From positions 28,892 through 92,891 of the forward strand of contig JAEZRV010000022.1 of the NCBI GenBank assembly GCA_023444055.1: a stretch of 64,000 bases of DNA. Reading direction: 5' to 3'. Position numbers and translations under genes: made by a program. The DNA comes from Bacillota bacterium. Lineage in GTDB: Bacteria > Bacillota > Clostridia > Acetivibrionales > DSM-1351. Positions 17,286 through 26,189 of the stretch are shown piece after piece. Positions within the stretch are counted from its first letter, which is position 1, and the number at the start of each line of letters is the position of its first letter. The notes under the pieces were generated by a model, which was not told the origin of the DNA, ran no database searches, and saw only the letters and a list, made by a program, of their open reading frames with translations.

Positions 17286-17801
17286 TTATTTGTCATTTAA
17301 CGACAGTATGCAACCGCAATACTTCTGGCGATAAAGCTCCATATCTCTTGCCATTTGCTGCCCTTGCCTAAAGCCTGGTCTAAAATCCCTATATGCAAAT
17401 TCAACACCATATTCTTTTGCATAATAATCTCCAAGCTCTTTTATTAAATCATGTTTTTGATAAGGACTGACTAAAAGAGTTGTAGTAAATGCTTGAAAGC
17501 CATTTTCAGCAGCATACTTGGCTGCTCTTTCAAGCCTCAAGCTATAACATCTATGACATCTAGCCTCTCCGATGTCCTTCATGCCTTCCCATTCCTCCTG
17601 TCTAAAATCATCATCATATGTGACAGGAATATTTGTTATGCTGCTGAGCTTTGCAACATTTTCTTTTCTTCTGGTGTGTTCTTCTATTGGATGAATATTG
17701 GGGTTGTAATAAAACCCTTGTATTTCAAAATTCTCTTTCAATAGCTCCTGTATAGGATATGTGGAACATGGGCCACAGCACATGTGTAATAATAGTTTCA
17801 T
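17286..17801 (-). CDS. queH: Epoxyqueuosine reductase QueH
   Basis: A 171-residue enzyme of the former DUF208 family that performs the last step of queuosine synthesis, reducing epoxyqueuosine in tRNA. It has the diagnostic cysteine pattern: LLLHMCCGPCSTYP (adjacent cysteines at 8-9), GEARCHRCYSLRLERAA (83 and 86), and QKYCGCILS near the C-terminus, which together bind a 4Fe-4S cluster and a second metal. It lies downstream of ruvB, close to where many clostridia place queA and tgt. A QueG-like protein is encoded elsewhere in the window (38261-38956). The ATG follows a weak AAGGGT. Confidence 0.95.
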   Translation of the reverse strand: MKLLLHMCCGPCSTYPIQELLKENFEIQGFYYNPNIHPIEEHTRRKENVAKLSSITNIPVTYDDDFRQEEWEGMKDIGEARCHRCYSLRLERAAKYAAENGFQAFTTTLLVSPYQKHDLIKELGDYYAKEYGVEFAYRDFRPGFRQGQQMARDMELYRQKYCGCILSLNDK

Positions 17802-17814
17802 TTTTATCTACCCT

Positions 17815-18045
17815 TCAAATTTTTGATTTTTTATAGGATATTATAGCATAGATGTTGTTGACCCTATTCAATTGAATATCCTTATTTCCATCATTAGAAT
17901 AATAGCCATTGTTATAGTAATAATTATCAAACGCATCACTTTTATTCCATAATTCCATGCCTACAAATTTTGGGCTTGGTTCTGTAGTGAAGTGGCTAAA
18001 TTCTGACCCTGTAGAATCCTGACGTCCAGGATGATTGAAGATGCG
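17815..18045 (-). pseudogene. Open coding stretch in frame after the ruvB stop, no start codon
   Basis: Directly after the ruvB TAA the same frame stays open for 76 sense codons and ends at a TGA (17815-17817). The reading begins RIFNHPGRQDSTGSEF and contains a Tyr/Asn-rich stretch (FDNYYYNNGYYSNDG). No ATG, GTG or TTG with a ribosome binding site precedes it; the first methionine is about 30 codons in. It is either the 3' remainder of a decayed gene or a readthrough extension of RuvB. I do not recognise the family. Confidence 0.45.
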
Positions 18046-19047
18046 TTATTCATCACCAAAGGGTAGTCCAAAATGCTCATAGGCATTTTTAGTTGCCATT
18101 CTGCCTCTTGGCGTCTTGTTTATATAACCTAGCTGTATAAGAAATGGCTCGTATACATCCTCTATAGTTCCTGAATCTTCGCCAATTGACGCTGCTAAGG
18201 TATCAAGACCTACAGGGCCACCACTAAATTTGGTAATTATACTAAGTAACATATTTCTATCTACACCATCTAAACCAATTTCATCAACCTCAAGTGCATC
18301 AAGTGCGTGCTTTGCAACCTTTAAGTCTATTTTTCCGCTGCCTATTACCTGTGCAAAATCACGTACTCTCTTTAAAAGTCTATTTGCAATTCTAGGTGTT
18401 CCTCGTGATCTTCTTGCAATTTCATAAGCACCATCCTCTTCAAGCTCAATATTCAGTATTCCTGCAGAACGCTTTACAATATGCTTTAGTTCATCTGCAG
18501 TATACATCTCGAGTTTATTTATAACACCAAACCTATCTCTCAGTGGAGCAGTAAGAAGTCCTGCCCTTGTAGTTGCACCTATTAAAGTGAATTTAGGAAG
18601 ATCAAGTCTTATAGACCGGGCACTTGGACCCTTACCAATAATTATGTCTAAAGCATAGTCCTCCATAGCCGGATACAATATTTCTTCAACGCTCCTATTG
18701 AGGCGATGAATTTCATCAATAAAAAGCACATCATGAGTACTTAAATTTGTAAGTATTGCAGCTAAATCGCCCGCCTTTTCAATTGCCGGCCCTGATGTTA
18801 TTCTCAGGTTAACACCCATTTCAGATGAAATAATACCTGCAAGTGTAGTCTTACCTAATCCTGGAGGACCATAGAGTAAAACGTGATCCAAAGCTTCATT
18901 TCTTCTTTTAGCGGCTTCTATAAATACACTGAGATTACTTTTTACCTTGGATTGCCCTATGTATTCATCAAGTTTTTTTGGTCTTAAGCTAACCTCATCA
19001 ATATCATCGGAATGAGTTTCTCTATTTACCAGTCTTTCCTCTTCCAT
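18046..19047 (-). CDS. ruvB: Holliday junction branch migration helicase RuvB
   Basis: A 333-residue AAA+ motor that drives branch migration with RuvA during recombination and repair. It contains SLRPKKLDEYIGQ, Walker A GPPGLGKTTLA (about 54-64), Walker B LFIDEIHRL, sensor 1 GATTRAGLL, the arginine finger region PLRDRFG and the C-terminal winged helix (RTPRGRMAT). The start is set at the ATG at 19047, because GGAGGG sits five bases before it; the two upstream in-frame starts are in or before that site. It lies 51 bases after ruvA. The frame continues open beyond the stop codon. Confidence 0.97.
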   Translation of the reverse strand: MEEERLVNRETHSDDIDEVSLRPKKLDEYIGQSKVKSNLSVFIEAAKRRNEALDHVLLYGPPGLGKTTLAGIISSEMGVNLRITSGPAIEKAGDLAAILTNLSTHDVLFIDEIHRLNRSVEEILYPAMEDYALDIIIGKGPSARSIRLDLPKFTLIGATTRAGLLTAPLRDRFGVINKLEMYTADELKHIVKRSAGILNIELEEDGAYEIARRSRGTPRIANRLLKRVRDFAQVIGSGKIDLKVAKHALDALEVDEIGLDGVDRNMLLSIITKFSGGPVGLDTLAASIGEDSGTIEDVYEPFLIQLGYINKTPRGRMATKNAYEHFGLPFGDE

Positions 19048-19098
19048 TTTACCCTCCATGTTTATATCCCTAAAATAACCGTTATAATTCATTGAATA

Positions 19099-19704
19099 CT
19101 ATTTTGATAGTGCCTTCAGCGCATTTTTTATTGTCTCTTCTACGCCCATTCCCTCTGTATACACTTTATTTACAGCATTGGATGCTTCAAAAGAGCTGTA
19201 GCCTAACACCATCAGTGCGCTTACAGCCTCAGTTGCTGAACAGTCACTTCCGCTTTCTGCATCTGTAATAGTACATCCTAGAGTATTAGCTGTCAGCTGT
19301 TCTTTTGATATCTTATCCTTTAGCTCTAAGATTATTCTTTGAGCCATCTTAGCACCAATCCCCTGCGCTTTAGTCAATGACTTTGTATCTTGTGAAACTA
19401 CTGCAAGTGCAAATCTTGATGGTGATAATGTTGAAATCAGTGAAATAGCAGCCTTTGGTCCAACTCCTGATACTGTTATAAGCATTTCAAACATGCCAAG
19501 CTCTTCCATTGAATGAAATCCATATAGAGCAACTAAGTCTTCTCTCACATAGTAATGAGTGTATATTTTAATTTGCGATCCAATTTGTCCAACACTATTT
19601 ATTGTTGATAACGCAGTAAAAATTCTGTAGCCTATTCCACCTGCTTCAACAATTATACTGCCATTTGATTTATCTTCTAACGTTCCCTTTATATATGCAA
19701 ACAT
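19099..19704 (-). CDS. ruvA: Holliday junction DNA helicase subunit RuvA
   Basis: A 201-residue protein that binds four-way junctions as a tetramer and loads RuvB. It shows the N-terminal OB fold (MFAYIKGTLEDKSNGSIIVEAGGIGYRI), the helix-hairpin-helix motifs (LITVSGVGPKAAISLIS and LTKAQGIGAKMAQRIILELKDK), and the C-terminal RuvB-binding domain (ATEAVSALMVLGYSSFEASNAV). The length is normal. It is part of the ruvC-ruvA-ruvB run; a repeat fragment lies in the 203-base gap before it. The ATG follows GCGGAGAG. Confidence 0.97.
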   Translation of the reverse strand: MFAYIKGTLEDKSNGSIIVEAGGIGYRIFTALSTINSVGQIGSQIKIYTHYYVREDLVALYGFHSMEELGMFEMLITVSGVGPKAAISLISTLSPSRFALAVVSQDTKSLTKAQGIGAKMAQRIILELKDKISKEQLTANTLGCTITDAESGSDCSATEAVSALMVLGYSSFEASNAVNKVYTEGMGVEETIKNALKALSK

Positions 19705-19774
19705 TTTTCACTCTCCGCTAACCTTAGTTTTATATCATACTTATTTTCTTTTTTACCATGCTTAAATTATTTAA

Positions 19775-19846
19775 CTCAACTTTCACATATGAAAAGTCTA
19801 CCGATACTCAACCTTATCAATGATTTGTTGCAGAAAAATTGAATTA
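19775..19846. repeat. Fragment of the dispersed repeat between ruvC and ruvA
   Basis: TTTAACTCAACTTTCACATATGAAAAGTCTACCG and CTTATCAATGATTTGTTGC match the left arm of the inverted-repeat elements (compare 3917-3975 and 30101-30158) with several substitutions. It shows no terminal repeat. Confidence 0.6.
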
Positions 19847-19907
19847 TTTAATTTTATAGAATTCCTTGATAATATGTATTCACTTTAATGTTTTTACACA
19901 AATAACA

Positions 19908-20408
19908 CTAAAAATTGTTGTTACCAAAAATAGCTCCCATCCTGTGCGAATTACCATGACATATTGCTATTGCTAAAGCATCAGCAACATCATCTGGTTT
20001 TGGTATAGCACTCAAATTCAAAATCGCCTTCACCATTTGCTGTATCTGTGCCTTCTCAGCTCTGCCGTAGCCAACTACTGACTGTTTTACCTGCAAAGGT
20101 GTATATTCATATATATCAACACCAGATTTTGCTGCTGCAAGTACTGCTACCCCTCTGCCATGTCCAACATTAAGTGCAGTTTTAATGTTTTTATTAAAAA
20201 ACAACTCTTCTATAGCTATTGCATCTGGCTTAAACTTTTTTATTAATATCTCTAAATCGTTATAAAGCACTAAAAGTCTTTGTGAGAGCTTCATTGAAGC
20301 TTCTGTAGTAACTGCTCCGTATTCTAAAACCGAAAATTTGTTCCCTTCATATTTTACAACACCATAGCCTGTTATTGCAAATCCCGGGTCAATCCCCATT
20401 ATTATCAT
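19908..20408 (-). CDS. ruvC: Crossover junction endodeoxyribonuclease RuvC
   Basis: A 166-residue Holliday junction resolvase with an RNase H-like fold. The four catalytic acids are visible: MGIDPGFAITGYGVV (first Asp), AIAIEELFFNKN (Glu), and PDDVADALAIAICHG near residues 137-151 (two Asp). GVDIYEYTPLQVKQSVVGYGRAEKAQIQQMV matches the family core. It resolves junctions handled by the RuvAB products encoded downstream. The ATG follows GGAGGC. The length is typical. Confidence 0.97.
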   Translation of the reverse strand: MIIMGIDPGFAITGYGVVKYEGNKFSVLEYGAVTTEASMKLSQRLLVLYNDLEILIKKFKPDAIAIEELFFNKNIKTALNVGHGRGVAVLAAAKSGVDIYEYTPLQVKQSVVGYGRAEKAQIQQMVKAILNLSAIPKPDDVADALAIAICHGNSHRMGAIFGNNNF

Positions 20409-20644
20409 TAGTTAGCCTCCATATTTTCAATTTTAGTATATATATAAGTTATAAACTCCATAATAAATCAAAATTGCTTACTGAATTATGATTATAACAT
20501 GTTATATTTTATAAATCTTCACAATATTATACCTAATAAACCATTCTTATTAAATCTCCTCCACATAACGCTAATAGTGAATTTTTTGGATAATAAATTT
20601 TTGATTTAATGATTTTAAGCAATGAATTTATCTCTAATAAATTA

Positions 20645-21772
20645 CTAATTCACATTTTTCCACCAACGATTTGTATAATTCTGAACATTTTCAAACTTCA
20701 TAGTTTCACTTATCATAGGTGTTACTACTAAAATACCGTTATCTTCTCCTGCTTTTGTAAAACGTTCTGCTGGATCATCCCACGGGTGCTTTGACAAACG
20801 GAATGTTGCCCAATGAACAGGCATAGCTATCTTTGCTCCAAGTATTTTGGCAGCTTTAATAGATTGTTCTGGGAACATATGGGTATGTGCCCATCTTTCA
20901 TTATATTGAGCACAATCAAGCATTACAAAGTCAAAATCCCCATACTTATCATGGATCTGCTGAAAATGATTTCCATATCCAGTGTCTCCACTTTCAAATA
21001 TCTTCATAGTATTGGTCTTAAACACCCACGATGCCCACAAAGTTTTATTTTGGTCAGTAAAACTTCTTCCCGAGTAGTGATGGGATGGTGTACATCCTAT
21101 AGTAAGCCCATCAATATTAATTTCTTCCCACCACGCCATATTCTTAACCTTTTTAGAATCAAAACCCCATCGTTCTAAGTGATTTTCAACCCCTAATGGT
21201 ACTATATATTTTTTTACTTTACTGTCTATTTTTTTAAGAGTTTTATAATCCATGTGATCATAATGATCATGAGATAATATTACTACATCAATTTCAGGAA
21301 GGTCCTCCAACTCAATACATGAATCACTAAATCGTTTACTACCAACAAAAGAAACAGGTGAAATCACCTTACTAAAAACTGGGTCTATCAATATATTAGC
21401 CCCATTCATTTGTAATAAAATAGAGTCATGTCCAAACCATGTTACATGTAATTGCTCACTATTAATATTATTAAACTTTGGGCTTCCTGTAGGAATCACA
21501 TCTTTAGGTTTTACACCTTTAATAGATAAAATATTATTATCTTTGTTTGAATTATCGGTCATTATCTTAAATGGTTGTTCATTAGTAAACTTATCATCTT
21601 TAAAATTTTGTGCTCTCCTTGCATAATCTTCTTTGTCATCCATTGATGCACTTCCACCGAAGGCAGTCCATGTCTTTAAAAAAACTAACCCAGCTAAAAA
21701 AAATACAAGTAACACACAAATGAAAACAAGTAGGACTTGCAGTATCTTATGTATTTTAAGAAACCTTATCAT
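20645..21772 (-). CDS. Membrane-anchored metallo-beta-lactamase fold hydrolase, NAPE-PLD-like
   Basis: A 375-residue protein with an N-terminal membrane segment (about 10-33) and an external or membrane-facing MBL domain. Metal motifs are HVTWFGHDSILLQMNG, then SHDHYDHMD (HxHxDH) near residue 165, HHYSG, ESGDTGYG (Asp ligand) and MPVHWATF (last His). The order and the LDCAQYNERWAHTHM segment resemble N-acylphosphatidylethanolamine phospholipase D-like and UlaG-like hydrolases. A phospholipid or lipid-derived substrate is plausible given the anchor, but not shown. It is monocistronic and divergent from argG. Confidence 0.88.
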   Translation of the reverse strand: MIRFLKIHKILQVLLVFICVLLVFFLAGLVFLKTWTAFGGSASMDDKEDYARRAQNFKDDKFTNEQPFKIMTDNSNKDNNILSIKGVKPKDVIPTGSPKFNNINSEQLHVTWFGHDSILLQMNGANILIDPVFSKVISPVSFVGSKRFSDSCIELEDLPEIDVVILSHDHYDHMDYKTLKKIDSKVKKYIVPLGVENHLERWGFDSKKVKNMAWWEEINIDGLTIGCTPSHHYSGRSFTDQNKTLWASWVFKTNTMKIFESGDTGYGNHFQQIHDKYGDFDFVMLDCAQYNERWAHTHMFPEQSIKAAKILGAKIAMPVHWATFRLSKHPWDDPAERFTKAGEDNGILVVTPMISETMKFENVQNYTNRWWKNVN

Positions 21773-21840
21773 GTTTTTTATTATCCTCCTATAAACAAAC
21801 TTAAATATAACTAATATAATTGAATAATTATAAAATTTTA

Positions 21841-21869
21841 TTGCATATTTATACAGTTTATTGTATAAT
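21841..21869 (+). promoter_or_regulatory. argG promoter overlapped by an ArgR-like operator
   Basis: TTGCAT (21841-21846), a 17-base spacer and TATAAT (21864-21869) form a good promoter. TGCATATTTATACA (21842-21855) matches the ARG-box consensus TGAATWWWWATTCA at 12 of 14 positions and covers the -35 box. That placement suits repression by ArgR with arginine. No T-box is present. Confidence 0.6.
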
Positions 21870-22033
21870 CAGTGTTGTAAATTTATTATCAAAAACAACT
21901 TAATTTATTTGGAGGTCTCTTTCTTTAAATTAAGAACTTGTTTATAATATATTTTAGCATAATTTTTTAGTAATGTTTTTTATTTTAAATATTTATTTGG
22001 TGCTGAGATTTTTCAGCTGAAAGGATGGTAACT

Positions 22034-23248
22034 ATGAGCAAAGAGAAAGTTTTATTAGCTTATTCAGGTGGACTAGACACCTCAATAATTATTCCATGGT
22101 TAAAAGAAAATTATGATTATGAAGTAATCGCTATGGCTGGTGATGTTGGACAAGGCGATGAATTGGAGCCTTTACATGAAAAAGCAATTAAAACAGGTGC
22201 TTCAAAGCTTTATATAGAGGATTTAAGAGAAGAGTTTATAACAGACTTTATATATCCTACTTTAAAGGCTGGTGCAATATATGAAGGAAAATATCTTTTA
22301 GGTACTTCCTTTGCAAGACCTATCATAGCAAAAAGGATGGTTGAGATTGCATTAAAAGAAGGTTGTACAGCAATTTGTCATGGTGCTACTGGAAAAGGAA
22401 ATGACCAGGTTAGATTTGAATTAACAGTTAAAGCATTAGCTCCACAGCTTAAAATAATAGCACCTTGGAGAATTTGGGACATTAAGTCAAGAGAAGAAGA
22501 AATTGATTATGCTATAGCAAGAAATATTCCTCTTCCTGTTACAAAGAAAGATAACTACAGCATGGACAGAAATCTTTGGCATTTGAGCCATGAAGGTATG
22601 GATTTGGAAGATCCTTGGAACGAGCCACAATATGATAATATGTTAAAGCTCATGGTTTCTCCTGAAAAAGCTCCTGATGCACCAACATATGTTGAAATTT
22701 ATTTCGAAAGAGGTATTCCTAAAAAAGTAAATGGTGTTGAGTATAGTCCAATTGAGATGATGGACGTATTAAACAAGGTTGCTGGGGAAAACGGAGTTGG
22801 CATAGTTGACATGGTTGAAAACAGACTTGTTGGTATGAAGTCAAGAGGCGTTTATGAGACTCCAGCTGGAACAGTTCTTTATGCTGCTCACAGAGAATTG
22901 GAATTACTTTGCTTAGATAGAGACACACTCCACTACAAAGATATTATTGCTCAGAGATTTGCTGAATTAGTATACTTTGGACAATGGTTTACTCCTCTTC
23001 GTGAATCATTATCAGCATTTGTTGATAAAACACAGGAAACAGTTACTGGTACAGTTAGAATGAAGCTCTACAAAGGTAACTGTATGCCAGCTGGTGCTAA
23101 GTCTGAATACTCATTATATAGTGAAGAAATTGCTACATTTGATAAAGACGAAGTCTATAACCAAAAGGATGCTGAAGGCTTTATTAATCTCTTTGGTCTT
23201 CCAATAAAGGTTAGAGCTCAAATACTAAATGGTAAGGACATTAAATAA
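22034..23248 (+). CDS. argG: Argininosuccinate synthase
   Basis: A 404-residue enzyme joining citrulline and aspartate with ATP in arginine synthesis. It contains the PP-loop near the N-terminus (VLLAYSGGLDTSIIIPWLKE), GTSFARPIIAKRMVEIA, ICHGATGKGNDQVRFE, and YSMDRNLWHLSHEG, all hallmarks of ArgG. The start is the ATG at 22034; an in-frame ATG nine bases upstream overlaps the AAAGGATGG ribosome binding site. argH follows with a terminator-like hairpin between, so argH may be partly uncoupled. Confidence 0.97.
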   Translation: MSKEKVLLAYSGGLDTSIIIPWLKENYDYEVIAMAGDVGQGDELEPLHEKAIKTGASKLYIEDLREEFITDFIYPTLKAGAIYEGKYLLGTSFARPIIAKRMVEIALKEGCTAICHGATGKGNDQVRFELTVKALAPQLKIIAPWRIWDIKSREEEIDYAIARNIPLPVTKKDNYSMDRNLWHLSHEGMDLEDPWNEPQYDNMLKLMVSPEKAPDAPTYVEIYFERGIPKKVNGVEYSPIEMMDVLNKVAGENGVGIVDMVENRLVGMKSRGVYETPAGTVLYAAHRELELLCLDRDTLHYKDIIAQRFAELVYFGQWFTPLRESLSAFVDKTQETVTGTVRMKLYKGNCMPAGAKSEYSLYSEEIATFDKDEVYNQKDAEGFINLFGLPIKVRAQILNGKDIK

Positions 23249-23370
23249 TTAGTATATAGCTTTTCGAGGGCTCAAAAATGCGCAATGTTTGCACAAAGTA
23301 TTTTTACGAGTTATTATGAAATACTAATTATAACGTATATGACTTATTTAGGAATTAATCAGCTTTATAT

Positions 23371-23402
23371 GGGACAATCCAAAATGGGTTGTCCCTTTTT
23401 AA
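23371..23402 (+). terminator. Hairpin between argG and argH
   Basis: GGGACAATCC and GGGTTGTCCC form a 10-bp stem (one G-T pair) with a five-base loop, followed by five T. It should end most argG transcripts, or act as an attenuator before argH. A degenerate relative of the hairpin repeat unit lies just upstream at about 23266-23320. Confidence 0.85.
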
Positions 23403-23440
23403 AAAATTTATATCCGCAATAGCGGCTTATGGAGGTTACT

Positions 23441-24820
23441 ATGAAACTTTGGGGCGGTAGATTTGAAAAGGGAACTGATAAGCTGGTAGATGATTTTAAC
23501 TCTTCTATTAGGTTTGACTGTAGAATGTACAAGCATGATATTCTAGGCAGTATTGCTCATGCAAATATGCTTGGCAAGTGTGGAATTATTTCAGTTGATG
23601 AAAGCGCCCTTATTCAGAGTACCCTTAAAGACATTTTGAGTGATATTGAAGCTGGAAAAATAGAGTTTGAAATTGATGCAGAAGATATTCATATGAATGT
23701 TGAAAAAATTCTTATTTCTAGAATTGGAGATACTGGAAAGAAGCTTCATACCGGAAGAAGCAGAAATGATCAGGTTGCTCTTGATATCAGAATGTATCTT
23801 AAGGATGAAATCATTACTATAAATAATATGTTAATTAACCTTGAAAATACCATAACTAATATTTCAGAGGATAATTTAGACACAATTCTGCCAGGATATA
23901 CACATTTACAAAGGGCTCAGCCTATAACCTTCGCTCATCATATGATGGCTTACTTTGAAATGTTTAAGCGTGATTTAAGTCGTCTTAGTGACTGCTATTC
24001 AAGAATGAATATTCTTCCTCTTGGTTCAGGAGCTTTAGCAGGAACAACTTATCCTCTTGACAGGTATATGGTTGCAAATGAGCTTGGTTTTAATGATGTA
24101 ACCCAAAATAGTCTTGACGGTGTAAGTGACAGAGATTTTGCAATTGAGTTGCTCTCATGTCTTTCAATGGTTATGATGCATATGAGTAGACTCAGCGAAG
24201 AAATAATTCTCTGGTCATCTCATGAATTTGGATTTGTTGAGTTAGACGACGCTTATAGCACTGGTAGTAGCATTATGCCTCAGAAAAAAAATCCTGATGT
24301 AGCTGAGCTTGCCCGTGGTAAGACCGGTCGTGTATATGGAAGTTTGATGACAATGCTTACAGTTATGAAGTCGCTTCCTTTGGCCTATAACAAGGATATG
24401 CAGGAAGATAAAGAAGCTATTTTCGATGCAGTTGATACCGTTAAAATGTGTATACCTGTATTTTCAAATATGCTTGCAACTATGAAGCTTCGTAAATCTA
24501 ATATGTACAAGGCAGCTCAGGGTGGTTTCACAAATGCTACTGATATTGCTGATTATCTTGTTAAAAAGGGTATCCCTTTTAGAAGTGCTCATGAAATAAT
24601 AGGTAAAATGGTTCTGTATTGTATTGAAAACAACAAAGCTATTGATGATATGAGCATGGAAGAGTTCAAAGGCTTCTCCGATAAAATTGAGGATGATGTT
24701 TACTCAGAAATCAGTCTTGAAAAGTGTGTATCTGGAAGAAAGCTTACAGGCGGCCCTGCTAGAGAAACTGAGCAAAAGGCAATTGATAACGCCAAAATGT
24801 TTATTGGCTCTTTAAGTTAA
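23441..24820 (+). CDS. argH: Argininosuccinate lyase
   Basis: A 459-residue enzyme that splits argininosuccinate into arginine and fumarate. It belongs to the fumarase/aspartase superfamily, with KLWGGRFEKGTDKLVDDFNSS at the N-terminus, HTGRSRNDQVALDIRMYL (about 104-121), the catalytic TILPGYTHLQRAQPITFAHH, and the superfamily signature GSSIMPQKKNPD (about 278-289). The start is the ATG at 23441, directly after GGAGGTTACT; the upstream in-frame start is inside that ribosome binding site. Together with argG it completes arginine synthesis from citrulline. Confidence 0.97.
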   Translation: MKLWGGRFEKGTDKLVDDFNSSIRFDCRMYKHDILGSIAHANMLGKCGIISVDESALIQSTLKDILSDIEAGKIEFEIDAEDIHMNVEKILISRIGDTGKKLHTGRSRNDQVALDIRMYLKDEIITINNMLINLENTITNISEDNLDTILPGYTHLQRAQPITFAHHMMAYFEMFKRDLSRLSDCYSRMNILPLGSGALAGTTYPLDRYMVANELGFNDVTQNSLDGVSDRDFAIELLSCLSMVMMHMSRLSEEIILWSSHEFGFVELDDAYSTGSSIMPQKKNPDVAELARGKTGRVYGSLMTMLTVMKSLPLAYNKDMQEDKEAIFDAVDTVKMCIPVFSNMLATMKLRKSNMYKAAQGGFTNATDIADYLVKKGIPFRSAHEIIGKMVLYCIENNKAIDDMSMEEFKGFSDKIEDDVYSEISLEKCVSGRKLTGGPARETEQKAIDNAKMFIGSLS

Positions 24821-24844
24821 ATCAGAGCAAACTAGTAACACTAA

Positions 24845-24995
24845 AAAATTTTGTGTATGAAATTACTTTTCTGCGTCTCATACACAAAATTTATTACAGC
24901 GTCTAGAGCTTAAAAATTAAGTTCTACTCAAATGTTAAATAAAACGTACTGAAATTTTTATTGAAGAGCCAACCGTATTAGTAAGCGGTTGGCTC
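24845..24995 (+). terminator. Two terminator-like hairpins after argH
   Basis: First, AAATTTTGTGTATGA pairs with TCATACACAAAATTT (about 24847-24891). Second, GAGCCAACCG (24966-24975) pairs with CGGTTGGCTC (24986-24995) and is followed by a T-rich tail. The second is the stronger intrinsic terminator. Confidence 0.8.
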
Positions 24996-25079
24996 TTTGT
25001 TTTCTGGCTTTAATTTCTGCTAATTCTATCTAAAATTTCATATGCTAATTTCATCCGATAATTCTATTTGAAAATGCTT

Positions 25080-25286
25080 CTATGAATTTGCATTACATTG
25101 AAGCTGTCGAATTTTATGAGATAAACGCCTAATACTTATATTTAGAGATATATTTTTTGAGTTCATTTCTACATTTATTTTTGAAGTTGTTACTCCTATT
25201 TCATTTAACTGATTTTGAATATCGCATTTAATATTTTCAAGTAACACTCTATCATTAACCTCTACAATATCTTGTTTAAAAAACAT
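25080..25286 (-). CDS. Small helical protein of unknown function
   Basis: A 68-residue protein that I do not recognise with certainty. It is helical, with VLLENIKCDIQNQLNEIG in the first half and NISIRRLSHKIRQLQ near the end. Size and general layout recall Spo0E-like aspartyl phosphatases, but the diagnostic SxxLD motif is not present, so I do not assign it. The ATG follows a good GGAGGTG. It lies 26 bases after the 103-residue gene, presumably in one operon. Confidence 0.6.
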   Translation of the reverse strand: MFFKQDIVEVNDRVLLENIKCDIQNQLNEIGVTTSKINVEMNSKNISLNISIRRLSHKIRQLQCNANS

Positions 25287-25312
25287 TCTGCACCTCCGAT
25301 TGGTATATTCTG

Positions 25313-25624
25313 TCAGTTAACCTTCGCTTTCTTTTCTAATGCTTTACCCAAGCTGAACCATGAGTCCCTTAGCTTAAATCTCATTTCTTCATCAGGAGTT
25401 CTCTCAATAATATCATTTAGGCTTTTTCTTGCTTCAATGTAATCCTTAATTACAAATTCTTCCTTAGCCAATATTTCTTCTATATCATTAATCCATTCCT
25501 TAAGATGGTCAATTCCAACATATTCTAAAGCCGCTTTCTTTTTAATATGATATATGACCTGCTTAATTGCTTTTCGTTTTACATCAGCATCCGTTTGAAT
25601 CTTTTTGCCCTGTATCTGACTCAT
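25313..25624 (-). CDS. Hypothetical protein, 103 residues
   Basis: A soluble, mostly helical and charged protein with no recognised domain. It begins MSQIQGKKIQTDADVKRKA and ends WFSLGKALEKKAKVN. The central part (EWINDIEEILAKEEFVIKDY) could form an amphipathic helix pair. The ATG follows AAAGGGGAGAG, a strong ribosome binding site, which supports a real gene. The 68-residue gene follows closely. Confidence 0.65.
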   Translation of the reverse strand: MSQIQGKKIQTDADVKRKAIKQVIYHIKKKAALEYVGIDHLKEWINDIEEILAKEEFVIKDYIEARKSLNDIIERTPDEEMRFKLRDSWFSLGKALEKKAKVN

Positions 25625-26189
25625 AAATTCAAATCTCTCCCCTTTTAATCACCCATATATTACAGCCCCAAAGACAACTGAAATGAACTAAATCTACCGT
25701 TTACACTCTTCTAATTACCATATACTATAGCCCCAACGCCCATTTTTATCTCAAAATAATAAAACTTTCTGTAGATAACCGCTGTTTTTACCTCTGCCTT
25801 TTTATGTATACATTTATTCAGATGTATATGGTTTCTTTCCCGATATAGAAATATATGCGAATTTAGTTACATTTATTACTGTAATTATAAATTATTTCCA
25901 GATTATTTACAAATGTAATATAAACACCATTATCAACAAGCAATATAATAAGATATCTCTGCTTAAACTATTAAGGATTTCTTGACAGTTGCCTTTCATT
26001 TGTTGAAAAGGAATTTTACCTATTACTCACTGTGGTAACGCTTTTGTATATAAAAAAGAATGCCTCTCAAACAGATAAATCCATCTGAAAAACATCCTAT
26101 AATTCAAAATCCAAAATACTTGTGACAGGTGATTATCATACACCACGTTATTACATAAAAATTACTGAAAAACAACATATCTCCTTCTC
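25625..26189. other. AT-rich gap of about 560 bases
   Basis: I see no convincing gene or RNA. Two loosely similar pyrimidine-rich stretches occur near 25650-25680 and 25715-25745 (TATTACAGCCCCAAAG and ATACTATAGCCCCAAC). The region separates the small-gene pair from the second defence-like pair. Confidence 0.4.

Noticed and set aside
21773..22033. T-box or other arginine riboswitch before argG
   Set aside because: No T-box sequence (AGGGTGGNACCGCG) or antiterminator is present; a promoter with an ARG-box explains the region better.
25080..25286. Spo0E-like phosphatase
   Set aside because: Size and helical layout fit, but the SxxLD signature is missing, so only an unnamed gene is listed.
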